From Ailurus styani (Eukaryota > Chordata > Mammalia > Carnivora > Ailuridae), in the NCBI GenBank assembly GCA_002007465.1, contig LNAC01000108.1, positions 3,855,170-3,919,169 on the forward strand: a stretch of DNA of 64,000 nt. The letters run 5' to 3'. The position numbers were made by a program, and so were the translations under genes. The notes under the pieces are model-generated. The model ran no database searches, had not been told where the DNA came from, and saw nothing but the letters and a program-made list of their open reading frames with translations. Shown piece after piece: positions 1-10,874 of this stretch. Position 1 is the first letter of the stretch, and each line of letters opens with the position of its first letter.

Positions 1-654
1 CCCATAGTAGAAAAGCAAATGAGGGTTGGCTGCCAGAAAAAAAATTCTACTTGTCTGTATTCCACAAAGGGACTGTCATACCAACTGCTTATAGAAGCCA
101 AGTCTCCCTCTCTTTCAAAATCCTCATGGGGCCATGTCTTACTGTTCTTACGATTCTTAGCACTTCCTATCTCACATTGTAATTGCTGATGTACATGTCT
201 TATAACTAATTTCAAGTCATTCATCTCTGTAACATCAAGCACTCAACCTACTGCTGAGCATGTACGAGGCAAATTGGTAAAAGATAAACCGATTCAAGTG
301 AATGTTCTTCCAACAGTATCTGGCCCCCCTCCAGAAACAAACTTGTGACTCGAAGAGACACAGACCATTGCCACATTCTTGCCAACATGACTGATTACAA
401 TGCCCTTACAATTAGCTTGGTCACAGTTTCCAGCAAGTGCTGAGGCTTTTGCTAGTTAAATCAGCTTTCATTGGCATGTTCTGTTTTCTACGTGTTTTGA
501 CCAAAGAGTAAAGACAGGTTCTCTAACACTAGTGTTAGAATACATGGAACAGGGTAACTCTTCAGTCAGTAAGGAAAATAAGTGACCAATAAAATGAAAC
601 ATCTGACTATATGTCTTCCAAAAGAAAGGAAAAGGACTAACAAACAAGAATATA
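1..654. other. Intergenic DNA downstream of MYCBP, no gene seen
   Basis: AT-rich single-copy-looking DNA with no convincing exon, long open frame or recognised repeat. By comparison with human synteny it lies between the MYCBP 3' end and the next gene (RRAGC in human), but no RRAGC exon is visible here. Confidence 0.5.
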
Positions 655-822
655 GTGCTTTACCATTTACAGATCTTTCACATACATTCCATTTGACCCT
701 CACAACAACCCTGTGAGGTAGGCAGCACTGATATTATTCTTCGCATTTAACAGATGAGGAAAGTGAATCTCAGAGCAGTTAACTGAAGTGCCCAAGGTTC
801 TACAGTTAGTAAATAATTTGTA
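655..822 (+). repeat. MIR-type SINE remnant
   Basis: The core 'ccctcacaacaaccctgtgaggtaggca' style motif, followed by 'acagatgaggaaa' and a 'cccaaggt' segment, is typical of an old mammalian-wide interspersed repeat. Confidence 0.75.
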
Positions 823-1640
823 TTAATATCAGTCTTTGGCCTAAAAATTCAGCACCCGACCTCGCCTCATACTTGCCGTACCTACTTCACAGGGATAATG
901 AAGATAAAATGAATTCAAGTGTAGAAAAATACTTTGAGGGAGAAAAGCACTATATTATTATACCCGCAAACTATGATTTTCCACAATATATGGCTCATTC
1001 CCCTTCTTATCCCAGCTTGTGCGTGAACCCAGAATTTTATATTGCCTCAGTTCTGCGCTCAACTGAGCAACTAAGTAAGGCAGGGGAACAGTGTGATCCT
1101 GTTTGAAGTTATATAAATTACAGTCAGGGTAACTGCTAGAATAGCAACTTGAAAACACAGGCCAATGTGCAGCTAGGACCCACTGAAGCACAGAGCAAAG
1201 CAAGGCAATATCATCAGATAGGGCATGATTGCATAGAAGGAAACGTGGTGTCAGAGTTCCAACTGGCACACACACGGTAATCTAAGGCAGAGTGGTGGCA
1301 AAGAAGAGTTATTTGTTCCACATTATATAAACAAGAGCAGAAGATTCATGGGAACCCGTGCAAAAGCATCTTCTGTCACACAGATTTCTCCAGCTGCCTA
1401 CAGAGGATATAAACAACAGTGTCATCTTCATTTTAAAGAATGACTGTACCTGTGCTCACATCCTGCACTAAACCAAGGAACAGCTCCATGCTGAACTTCC
1501 TTGGCTAAAATACAACCAGTACCATCATTCCTAGTCAGACTAATAAACAGAATGTCTTTTAAGGTAATGAATTAGATGGCTGTGTTTAGATTTTTTTTTT
1601 TTTTTTCAGGATTCACTTTGGATTCTCCTGCTTTTAAGAC
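823..1640. other. Intergenic DNA, no gene seen
   Basis: No splice-consistent coding exon and no recognised repeat apart from an A/T homopolymer at about 1590-1607. A short open stretch at 873-1106 has no recognisable protein content. Confidence 0.45.
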
Positions 1641-1662
1641 CCAAAGAAAGTTATATTGAGTT

Positions 1663-1668
1663 TTTATT
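1663..1668 (-). terminator. Candidate MYCBP polyadenylation signal
   Basis: TTTATT on the plus strand reads AATAAA on the minus strand, 163 bp beyond the MYCBP stop codon. It is the first canonical hexamer after the stop. Use of this site is inferred, not shown. Confidence 0.4.
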
Positions 1669-1830
1669 GGTGATTCTAAGTATATGTGTTTATAACAGTT
1701 AAAGTGTGATAGGTGAATTCAACATATTAAAAGAGTTCTAGAGCATCTGTTCAGAAAAGGTTATATACTATACAAACTATTCAAGTCATACAAAACCATT
1801 TTTTCAGTGTCTTTTCAACTGAGAGGAATC

Positions 1831-1875
1831 CTATTCAGCACGCTTCTCCTCCTGAGGTGGTTCATACTGAGCAAG
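1831..1875 (-). CDS. MYCBP: MYCBP coding exon 5 (last)
   Basis: Encodes LAQYEPPQEEKRAE and the TAG stop. The acceptor AG is at 1877-1876, after a CCTATAG sequence. The 3' UTR continues to lower coordinates. Confidence 0.94.
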   Translation of the reverse strand, partial: LAQYEPPQEEKRAE

Positions 1876-4800
1876 CTATAGGGCAAAGACAGAGGAGTTT
1901 AGGTGAATTTTATTCTAAATTGGGTAAAAAAAACTTAGTAACAAAACGAGTAGTTAACTATTACATTCAATTTAATTACTGAATCAGTAACTTTATATGA
2001 ATATCCTATCCCTTTTTAAACCATTGAAGATTGATACAATTTAAGATTTAATACAATCAAATGTAATGAAAGCTCCTTTCACATAAACCTTTAAAATTAC
2101 TGGGAAACCAAAGCTGAATTTCAATTCATGACTGCACCGTTCAAATATTTGATATGCAGTAATCTATCTGTATCTTTCAAAGATACTGTGGCTTCTGGTA
2201 AGGGACTACTCTTTCTCTTTACCAAAAGTTTACTGAACTTCCTCTTAAAAAGCAGGAAAAAAGAATAATGTAACATATATTAATCTAGCAGTCAGTGAGG
2301 GGGAGCTCATGTCTTTGACTTAAAAGGTGCCAAAGCGTTAACTGGTATTTGTGTTGTGGAATCTTGGATAATTTAAGATGCTGCATTTTCTATTATGCTA
2401 AGCTGTGGTTTCCTGCAAGAACACCAGGCTAAGATTTAGGTTGTTCCAATTAGCTGTGAGATTTGAGAAGATAATTAGACTTCACTGTGCTTTAGTTTCC
2501 TACCTATAAAATGGTCTGTGTACTTGTTTTGCTTATCTCACAAGGTCGCTGAGCAGATAAATCATATAAGAAATGCCTAGAGTAATGTAAAATGCGTTAT
2601 GTGATTCAGAATGTGGAAAAACCTCAAAGACTTAGAGTCGACTAATTTGAAGTTTATGAAAATTCTCACAGGAGTTTCAACAAAGAAAAAACTTGAACAT
2701 AGACAAAAGTAAGTGCAAACAAATTTATAGAGATAAACACATTACAGGGCCAGCACATCCGACTGCGCAGATTATGCACTGCACAACTCTAAGAGGTGCC
2801 ATTCACAAAGCATTGACCCTACAATGACCTACTTAAATCAAGTGCTTAGGACTCCCAGAAATCTCCATTTACTCATAAGCAACATTAACCAATGTTCTCT
2901 CTCTCTCTCTTTTTTTTTTTTCCTTAAAGTAGGCGCCATGCTCTGCGTGGAGCCCAGTGCAGGGCTTGAACTCATGACCCTAAGATCCCAAGACCTGAGC
3001 TGGGATCAGGAGTCGGCCGCTTACCCGACTGAGCCACCCAGGCGCCCCTCTCATCTTTTTCTTGATGCAGGTTCCCAAGAACCTCTTCTTGACCACAGGT
3101 TGCTTGTCCTATTTACAATTTGTGGTTTTCTGGATAGGACATCAGTTCAGCCTTGCAGTTAATCAAGATTATTTATCCTCCTCCCTCCCCTAGTATCCAT
3201 TTTAGTGAGGTTTTGATCTTATAATCATTAAGGGTGAAATTATTTTTAACATGAATTCTTTTAAAACATTTACCTTTGTTTTCAGTTTTTTATTTTCTTC
3301 TACAATAGCTTCATATTTCTCTTTCATTTCTGCCAATTCTAGGCGAAGCAGCTCTATTTCTGGATTTTCTGGGGTAGCAGCTCCTAAGTGATGCTTTAAA
3401 AAACTAATACCAAAGTTAAGAATTTACTTGAGCTGAATGAAACTAATGAAATAGCTCAGAGTAGTATCAATATCTCTGATGATGGTCACCCCACCTTACC
3501 ACCAACATTTACCCAGAGATCATCATCACAAAACATAAAGGAAAGGAACTTTTTCAATCGTCAAAAATATTTTAAATATTATCTATGTGAAAAAATAAGA
3601 GTTCCAAAAATAAGTCCTTTTTCTGACTTGAAAGATGAAAAGGATACTCCAAAGCACTATTAGGTTTCTCTGGTTCTTCATATAAGGCTACCAATACTGC
3701 AAATCAAAAAGCAGAAAAAAGCAACAATTAAAGTCTTAAATTTGAATGACTGAAATTATATAGCCCAGTAAATATTAAATGCTTATTATATGCCAAGCAC
3801 ATTGCTAGGACTGCCATACCATGGTAAACAAGGCAAATAAGGTCCCTGCTCTCAACAGATTGACAGTCTAGTGCAAAAGCAAAGAACTAGACCCAAAAAA
3901 GGGGGGGGGCATTAAGTGGCAATACAGGATGATGGACTGTGGGAGCACATTGGAAGAACACCTAACTCAGCCTAGGGCACCAGGAAAGGCTCCCTAACGA
4001 AGGGAAATAAGACCTGAGACTTGGCTATGAGGGTTTCAGATAAAATGGGAAGGTGAGGGGGTGGGGAGGGCAAGAGAACAACACATTGAGGAACTGAAAA
4101 TTCAAGTATGGCTAGATGGGAGCTGAGAACAACGTGGCAGGAAAGGAAGCTGGCAAGGTGGTCAGGACGCAGACCAGGGAGGATCCTGCAAGTTCGGTTG
4201 GACTTTGATCCTCAGAACAGGCATATAATTAAACAGTTTTAAGCAGGAGAGTGACAGGATCGCTCTTAACTGCTGTGTGGAAGATCCAGAGTGGGACGAG
4301 GATGAAGACAGGAAGAGCGGTTAAGAGGCAGGTGTGGCAATCCAGCTGAAAAAGATAGCAACCTGCACTAGAGTAGTGAGGGGTGAAAATAAAGTAGGTA
4401 AATTTGAGAAAAATTTTGGAGAGAATCAACAGGGCTATGGTAATTACTGAAAGAAGCTTTGAATTCAAAAATGTCCTTCAAGAATAGTTTCATATACAAC
4501 ATGCTAAATAACCACCAACCAAAAACTTTACCAGTAATCGACATGCTCAAATCAACATTAAAATAGATGTTTTCGTTTGTATCCAAAAGCTTATGTCAGC
4601 ACTACCTTGCTCATCTTCTATTGAACAAATTCCTCCTAGGATTTACTACTCAGATAAAAATCTCTCTAAACCAGTGGTTAAATTTTGGGTGCATGGAACC
4701 CTTTGAAAAGTGACAGAAGCCAAAAACATGTAACTACACACAAAAAATGTGCATCTCTAGACTCCAAGTTAAGAACTGTTGTAAAACAACTTACACGCTT

Positions 4801-7392
4801 CCCTTTTTTGTTTTAGTAATTCATCAAAATAACATAGTATGAAAAAATCAAATAGCAATGACTTTTTAACACCCTGCACTGAGTACTGATAGTTACTCTT
4901 CTAAGTATACATACAACCCTGTTTTTTGAGAAATTGGTATATTTACATCACGACCACCCTCTCCCTTCAATGTTTTTCTTTAAATAACACACTCAAACCG
5001 GTTTCTCCTTCCATTAATTTCCACTGATCTCTGCCAACTAACTTTATAAAACATGAATACTCTTAGCCTTTTCTACTTCTTCTTCCCCACCCCATTTCTT
5101 TCAGCTTATAAATTTCTGTCGGTGGTACTATGAGGTTGATAATTACAGAACATAATGTAAATGTCAAGTTTCCTGTGCTTTTCTATAGATGAAATGTACT
5201 TCCTTTTAATCAGATAAGAACTCGATAGCTGGTGTTTCCCTTTTTGCCTTAGCAGGCGGGATTTTTAGAGGTTGATGTACTCAAAATAACTCAGATGCTT
5301 CTTTTTCCATATGACTTATCTTTATCTTTAACCATCCTTATAGTGTGTTAATGTTAGAAGCAGTTTCAGATCCTCTTGGAAATACGCTGTATTAAAATTA
5401 TAAATTAAATATGTGTAAAGTACCCATGTGTGAAACTGAAAATCAAATTTTAAATAGTTCACATCAGTAGAGACATTATGTTAAGTTCTCTGATATTATT
5501 TAGGAGGCTGGAAATCTACAGAGATGGAGGAGTTAGATGCCAGTAGATGTGAGCAAGGGAAAAGAAGCCTTCAGGGGTTTCCAGTCTCATGAAGGAAGAT
5601 CCATGTATGACCACAAGGCTGTTACTTCCCACCAAGGTCATTTCTCTTCCTTTTAACATTCTGTCTTTTATTCTGTCCAGCCACTCTGGCTTCCTTGCCT
5701 TCCTGGAATGCTTGACATCACATTTCATCCAGATCTCTGCTCAAATGTTACTTCTTAAGAGAAACCTTCCCCCATCACACCTTATAAATGGCACGCCTGT
5801 TGCTCTTTATCCCCTTTGCTGTGTTTTTATTCATATAACTTCCCACTGGCTGGCACCATGTATGTATTATCTGTCTCCTCCTCCAAATAGAATATAAGCT
5901 CATTTAAAGCAGGAGCTTTTTTATTTTTTTCCACTGCTGTATCCCCAGTGCTTGGAACAGAGACCTGAATAAAATGATGAAAGAAATGAACTCATGGAGT
6001 TTTTTAAAGGGGTGGGGGGTGTCAATGAAATATCAAGCTTCTGTGACACTTCAAGAGAGGGCAGAGCACAGCACTTTCATAGAATACTCCTGTCACGTTT
6101 GCTGAAATTTAATTGCAAAGAGATAAGGAAACTGGTACCTGAACCTAAGGTAGGTAGCAATTCAAAATTATCAGCCCATGAGGGGAATTAAAAGTCCTGC
6201 TCTCTGCTAAAACCCAGAGTTAATCTCCCAGAATTTTCTCCTAACTTTTGCTTCTGGCAAAAGAGCAGTTACCAAATTACTTCCCAGACACTTCTCATGT
6301 GGACCCAGTCATCATCCCTGACAGCTCTTCTGTTCTATACCCTTGAAAGTCCTAAGCAATGAGCTGAATGATACATAGCAGGCATTCACATTATGAAATA
6401 AGCAGTACCCCAACTATCTCCTGGAACTCTCCAGTTTCAAGCTCCTTGCTCATCTTAGGTCTTGAACCCCCTTGGAGAAAGACATACAGTGAAACAGCTT
6501 CCATCTTAAAAAGTGTAGACAATATAACCATTTTCATGTGCCCTCAAGCTCTTTACACTGTAATCCTACTTACGAAATCTGCACAGAGCAGGAATTGGTA
6601 TAGCCTACGAAACGGGGGTTGAAAAACCACAGCCAAATAGACTATGAATAGCCTACTTTGAGGATTGAGTTCACCTAGTTATTTTATAGGCAACTTTGAA
6701 ATCAGGTAATTTTCCCACTTGCCCTTTATTCGAGGGGAACATGCTTCTTTACGTAATTTTGACTCCGCAAAAACTGTAAGGAGGGAGGAACTGGGATCTC
6801 AAGGTCTTTAGCAAACGTGCTCGCTGCGACCGCTCGAGGCAAAGCAACGGAAGTTGGAGGGACTCTGCAACAGCTGCAAGAGTTTCACTCCCCGCCCGGA
6901 GAGTGGTAGTGTGCGCGAGGCTACCCCAACTCCGGCGGCGTCCGACAGCCAGACGTGCGCCAGTCCCTGCTGAACCCCGAGGCCCACCTTGCTGGAGCCC
7001 AGACAGATCCCACCTGTTCCCCTTCCTTCCCCACGCCTTGGCCCGTCAGGGGCGCAACGCCGAGGAGCACGGCGTGGACACGAAGAACCCTCTCCTAGCC
7101 CATGCTCACCCTTGGTCAGCGTGTCCAGCACCCCCGACTTCTCCAAGTACCTCCGGAACTGCTCGCGCTTCGAGTCGGCGGCCTGAGGAGACACGGCGGG
7201 TCAGTGGCCGAAGCCCAGGGGCCGGAGCAGGAAGAAGGCTCTGGGTGTCCGGCAACCCCGCCTCCGCCTCGCTACCTCAGGCCCCCAAAACCTGCGCGCG
7301 CGCCCCCATTCCCACCCTGAGCCGACCAGCGGCTGGCTACCGCCCGCACGCCCCCAGCCACGCCGCGCCCCCCTCACTTTGTAATGGGCCAT
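1831..7392 (-). CDS. MYCBP: MYCBP, c-MYC binding protein (AMY-1), five spliced coding exons
   Basis: Encodes the small protein that binds the c-MYC N-terminal region and also A-kinase anchoring proteins. It is found in cytoplasm and nucleus and modulates MYC-dependent transcription. Exons on the minus strand: 7392-7378, 7182-7110, 3696-3648, 3403-3274 and 1875-1831 (stop TAG). Every internal junction has AG acceptor and GT donor, and the phases join to an intact 103-codon frame, the known family length. The product starts MAHYK-AADSKREQFRRYLEKSG, has a helical/coiled-coil stretch (ELLRLELAEMKEKYEAIVEE) in exon 4 and ends LAQYEPPQEEKRAE. The start at 7392 has A at -3 and G at +4, better context than the in-frame ATG at 7461. 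One residue differs from the human protein as I recall it (KLKTK against KLKAK). It sits just downstream of the GJA9 remnant in the same orientation; human makes a GJA9-MYCBP read-through transcript. Confidence 0.95.
2440..2592 (+). repeat. MIR-type SINE remnant
   Basis: Shows the 'gctgtgag..ttgagaag..' and 'tagtttcctacctataaaatgg' segments typical of MIR, followed by 'tatctcacaaggtcgctg'. Confidence 0.65.
2897..3048 (-). repeat. CAN-SINE, older short variant
   Basis: The T-run at 2911-2921 is the A-tail. The tRNA-like head (gagccacccaggcgcccc) is at 3031-3048. It lacks the long GA-rich middle seen in younger copies. Confidence 0.85.
3274..3403 (-). CDS. MYCBP: MYCBP coding exon 4
   Basis: 130 bp. 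It completes an Asp codon split across the intron, then encodes 43 residues from FLKHHLGAATPENPEIELLR to NKKLKTK. Acceptor AG at 3405-3404; donor GTAAAT from 3273. Confidence 0.94.
3648..3696 (-). CDS. MYCBP: MYCBP coding exon 3
   Basis: 49 bp encoding (V)LVALYEEPEKPNSAL and the first two bases of Asp. Acceptor GCAG ends at 3697; donor GTATCC starts at 3647. Confidence 0.93.
3770..4270 (+). repeat. Ancient interspersed repeat, family not assigned
   Basis: Begins with 'tatgccaagcacattgctagg' style text and continues through 'aggaaaggctccct' to 'agcaggagagtgacaggatc'. The same order of segments recurs at 19488-20490, so the two are copies of one old mammalian repeat. I am unsure of its family. 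Confidence 0.55.
4672..4790. repeat. Possible old DNA-transposon remnant
   Basis: 'ccagtggttaaattttgg' at one end and 'aagaactgttg' at the other resemble the terminal repeats of a small MER-type element. The internal sequence is too diverged to name. Confidence 0.3.
5650..5990 (+). repeat. L2 LINE 3' end
   Basis: Contains the diagnostic 'agaatataagctc' and 'actgctgtatccccagtgcttggaacag' segments of L2 3' ends, preceded by the usual pyrimidine-rich ORF2 tail. Confidence 0.75.
7110..7182 (-). CDS. MYCBP: MYCBP coding exon 2
   Basis: 73 bp encoding AADSKREQFRRYLEKSGVLD-TLTK plus the first base of Val. Acceptor CTCAG ends at 7183; donor GTGAGC starts at 7109. The exon lies inside the CpG island. 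Confidence 0.94.
7378..7392 (-). CDS. MYCBP: MYCBP coding exon 1
   Basis: 15 bp encoding only MAHYK, ending at a GTGAGG donor (7377). The ATG context is strong (cactATGG). Confidence 0.93.
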
Positions 7393-7454
7393 AGTGACAA
7401 CGGCAGCGGCGTAGCTGGCGCCCGAGACCGTGGCTGGCGGGCTCTGAGCCGCAC

Positions 7455-7740
7455 TGCTCATGCGCGGAAGGGCGCGCGCGCCTGCGCACTTGCGAACCAC
7501 GGTCCGAGATCGCAGGGGTGTGGCCTGTTTTCATGACGACCGGGACGCTCTGAGTGCCCCATAATGGGCTAAGCCGAGGGAGGCTGCGTATGCCCGCCTC
7601 TCCGCTCCCGGAGCAGCACCTCTTCTTCCTCTTCCGGTCCTTGCCGCGATTCGGTTGCTTAGCGAGAGACGAGGTTTTGGTAACGCCGGACTGGTGTCCA
7701 GGTGGGGCCAAAGATGGGCGTGGCGCCCGGGGGCGGGGCT
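7455..7740 (-). promoter_or_regulatory. MYCBP core promoter region, candidate sites
   Basis: Upstream of the MYCBP start there are NRF1-like sites (catgcgc at 7459; ctgcgca at 7482), an ETS-type cttccgg at 7631 and a GC box gggggcgggg at 7729. Factor assignments follow from motif match only; the exact transcription start is not determined. Confidence 0.5.
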
Positions 7741-8026
7741 TGCGGAGACCGGTAGCCCTGGGACTGTAGCGGGGACGGGATCTTCGGACCCCGGTCTGGA
7801 GCGGACCTGGCTCAACTGGGACCTCATTAGGTGTGGCAACCTATACGTGCTGGTGTCTTGGCCCTCATCCTGAAAAGGTGCGCACGACCGACGCTGGGCG
7901 ACCCTTGGGTATGCAGTGTCTTGAGAGGAGTGCTTAGAATCGTATGTTTCAGCTCCAGCTCTTACTTTTGATGTTTGTTTTGTGGCGGGCTTGATATGGG
8001 CTTCGGGAGGGTAGGCGGTAACGTGC

Positions 8027-8190
8027 CAAGCTTTTGAGCGCTTAATGTGTGCCAGGCACTGTACTAAACACGTTTCTTATTTTAATTCTCATGCTGTCCT
8101 TGTAAGGTGGGCAATGTTAGTAAAGTGGCGAAGTTAGAGGACCAGGGAGCGTAGAGCTACGACTCCAGTCTGGGTTCTGAATCACGATGC
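8027..8190 (+). repeat. MIR-type SINE remnant
   Basis: 'ttaatgtgtgccaggcactgtactaaacac' style start, a 'ctcatgctgtccttgtaaggtgggca' core and a degraded tail. Confidence 0.75.
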
Positions 8191-8594
8191 TATAAAGCCA
8201 TCAGTCTTTTTAAAATTTTATTTACTAGATAGCAACATTATCGCTATACTTGAGAGACATCAGGTTACAGTCAATAAAGAAACTAAATTAAGTCCCAGGG
8301 ACAAACAATTGAACCATTGTCCAGAAATAAAAGATTAGCAAGTAAAAGGGAGAATTACGTAGAACAAGGACAGTCTCCTAAAGCAGTGCTCCCTTCAAGG
8401 AAAAACCTGTTTCCAAACCATTAAGCCTCGATTCTGAACATGTGACTTTCCCAAAATCAGTCTTCATGAATTCTAAAGGAAACCCGTGAAAAAGTAATCC
8501 TGATTTGGTAACTATGTCTTTGAGTTTAAAACTGCCCCTTCACCATTCAGAATTAATCCCTTTTTCTTTTTTGAAATGGGTTTGCAATTGTCTG
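8191..8594. other. Intergenic DNA between MYCBP promoter and GJA9 remnant
   Basis: No exon or recognised repeat. It ends at the target site of the L1 fragment that begins near 8612. Confidence 0.45.
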
Positions 8595-8611
8595 CCTAAA
8601 CACCTGGTCTT

Positions 8612-8803
8612 TTTTTTTTTTATTGTTATTATTTGCCCAGGGGTACAGGTCTGTGAATCATCAGGCTTACACCTTTCACAGCATTCACCATAGCACAAAC
8701 CCTCCCCAACCATTCACCCTATCCCTACCCTCCCACCCCCCCAGTAACCCTCAGTTTGTTTCCTGAGATTAGGAATCTCTTATGGTTTGTCTCCTTCCCC
8801 ATC
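8612..8803 (-). mobile_element. 5'-truncated carnivore L1, 3' end only
   Basis: A T-run (8611-8622) is followed by the 'ttgcccaggggtacaggtc' segment typical of young carnivore L1 3' UTRs. A 17-bp perfect TSD (cctaaacacctggtctt) flanks it at 8595-8611 and 8804-8820, marking a genuine retrotransposition event. Confidence 0.85.
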
Positions 8804-8911
8804 CCTAAACACCTGGTCTTTAAAGCTGCCCTTGTCTTGCCTGTGCTCCACCACCACTAGGCTACTTCTATGATAACATAATATGCAGAATGTCTGTAAG
8901 CCAACAGCTGT

Positions 8912-10450
8912 TCATATCTGAAGGTCTGTGGGAGCCCGCCTACCACTGAGGTTGTTCGTCAGCAACACCAAATGATTTGGAGGACAAACAGTAGGATTAT
9001 TGCAGCTTCTGACCAAATCAGATTCAAAGGACAACTGTCCCAGAGAATCAGGAGTGTCTGGAATATCAAGTGGCTGGCAGTCTCCCTGTGAAGGAGGAAG
9101 GGTGCTAATTGTACCCTCTCTAAACTGGCCCTTGAGGTTTCCTTTAGGAGGTGACACCTGATTTTCATCTTCTGTAGAAGGACCCCATGTAGCACTAAAG
9201 CCACAACTGTTCCCAGGCACAGTTAGCAGACAGCGGGAAAGCTGTTTGGGATGACTGCCCCATGTGGTTGTCCAGATCTACAGCAGCACCTGGAATAGAA
9301 CAGTGACCTCTAGAGCAGTGGTTCCTTTTGCTTGCTGTCTTTGCCATCAATTTCTCTCTTTTCCCTTAATGGGTTACCCACTTCTTTTCTAAATGTTTTA
9401 TGAGTGTCTTCATTATTACATGAGCTGATGTGTTGAAGATGACTACAGGTAGCAGTAAGTGTATGCATCTCATCAGAAAGTACAGTTTTATGTTCATCCA
9501 AAACGCATTTCTCATCATTTCCACTGTGATTGTCAGGATCCACCTGAAATGCAGGTGAATTTAAACTAGGGCACATTGCTGTGTGGTTTTGCTTTTCCGT
9601 TAACAGATAATAATCGGATGCAGAAGAGAGTCTCTTCAGTGAATTTGCAGATGTGCTCTGATATTTGGCAAGATTTTGTTTTGACTTGTTCACAAAGAAT
9701 TCATTATGCTCATCCTTCCATTTATATTGTCCCCAAAGCCCCCTTTTAATCTTTTTAAAACCTAGGTGGCAAATTTCTAGAACATTTAAGAAGAGTGAAA
9801 CAGTGGCTATAGATTGCATAAATAATAGGAATATTGTCTTTTCTGTTGGTCTTGAGACAAAACAATCAATTATATTTGGACACGGGTGGCCATGGCATTT
9901 AAATAAAGGCTCTAAATGAAATCCATATAAAAGATACTGCCCAATCATGAACGCAACCTCCACCACGGAGCGAGTGAAAATGTGTACCACATAAGTGCAA
10001 AGCAGCGTTCCTCTGAGTGGAGCTTTATTTAGTTTCCTTTGTTCCAGCTGACAAAGTTCTTGTTCTAGTCTCCTCCGGTCCTCACGCATTTCAAATTCCA
10101 CCCCCTCCAATGCTCCTCTCAGTTGAGCCTTCCTCCTCTGCCTCTCTTTCTCCAGAACCCTCAGTCGGTACAAAGCATGGCCCATATAGACCAGGGATGG
10201 TGAAGACACAAATATTACCTGCAAAACCCAGTATCTAACAAGGGAGATAGGAAAGGCCTGGTCATAGCACACATTTCTGCAGCCGGGTTGTTCTTTATTA
10301 CAGATGAAGCCGGACTGTTCATCATTCCAGACATCCTCAGCTGCTACACCCAGAATAAGCATTCGAAATATGAACAGGATAGTGAGCCAGATCTTTCCAA
10401 TTATGGTGGAGTGGATGTGAACTTCCTCCAAGGAAATTCCAGTTCCCCAT
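8912..10450 (-). pseudogene. GJA9: GJA9 (connexin-58/59) pseudogene, three frameshifts
   Basis: The family forms gap-junction hemichannels in the plasma membrane. A 373-codon stretch (10431-9310) encodes the connexin core: EEVHIHSTIIGKIWLTILF (TM1 region), first-loop cysteines CNKEQPGCRNVC (CX6CX3C), second-loop CHGHPCPNIIDC (CX4CX5C) and the cytoplasmic region. The closest protein I recall is human GJA9. The remnant ATG at 10450 (MGNWNFLGG...) is out of frame with this core because 11 bp are missing between codons 8 and 12 relative to human. A 4-bp tandem duplication at 9329-9336 then shifts the frame and gives a premature stop at 9312-9310. An extra T near 9196-9198 shifts it again. The last frame (stop at 8912) still encodes the conserved tail ending RRAPTDLQI. 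With no valid start for the core and two later breaks, the gene is very probably dead. It is same-strand with, and upstream of, MYCBP. Confidence 0.88.
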
Positions 10451-10756
10451 GTTTATTTAGTTAGCCATCTTCACTCCGAACCCCATCAAATAGGAGACAG
10501 ATAAATTTGTCCATTCTGAAGGGCGTACTATTTCGTAAAGCAACCCTATGGCCAAAACATGAACAAAGGCATCACTCTCTTCATGTGCTGGTTACTCTAC
10601 TTTTTCCCTAGAGAACTGTGATAATCTTACCAAGAATATATTTAAGCTATCAGGAATTTAAAATCACTTATGTTTAGATCTCATAATACAATAAAGAAAA
10701 AAAGATACCTGGAGGAGGGGATGTATGTATCCTCTATGAAGACTAGAACTGTAAAC
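10451..10756. other. Region upstream of the GJA9 remnant
   Basis: In connexin genes the coding exon normally follows a non-coding first exon. I see no convincing acceptor or first exon that I could assign here. Confidence 0.35.
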
Positions 10757-10874
10757 GGGGTGCTTGGCTGGCTTAGTCAGAAGAGCATGTGACTCTTGAA
10801 CTTGGGGTTGTGAGTTTGAGCCCCATGTTGGGTGTAGAGATTACTTAAAATAAGTAAATAAAAATTTAAAAAAA
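10757..10874 (+). repeat. CAN-SINE, old short variant
   Basis: Diverged head (ggggtgcttggctggcttag) and 'gggtgtagagattacttaaa' end; no GA-rich middle. Confidence 0.8.

Larger units (their letters stand above)
1876..3273. other. MYCBP intron 4
   Basis: AT-rich intron. It contains a MIR-like remnant (about 2440-2590) and one CAN-SINE (2897-3048); the rest shows nothing recognisable. Confidence 0.8.
3697..7109. other. MYCBP intron 2
   Basis: Large intron holding an old interspersed repeat at 3770-4270, an L2 3' end at 5650-5990 and otherwise single-copy-looking DNA. The 5' portion from about 6850 is CpG-rich. Confidence 0.8.
6850..7900. promoter_or_regulatory. CpG island over MYCBP exons 1-2
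   Basis: Dense CG dinucleotides in an otherwise AT-rich neighbourhood, covering MYCBP exons 1 and 2 and about 500 bp upstream. It is the only clear CpG island in the window and marks a housekeeping-type promoter for MYCBP on the minus strand. No TATA box is evident. Confidence 0.85.

Noticed and set aside
6903..7873. Several long open frames on both strands in the CpG island
   Set aside because: GC-rich sequence has few stops; only the MYCBP exons have splice sites and protein homology.
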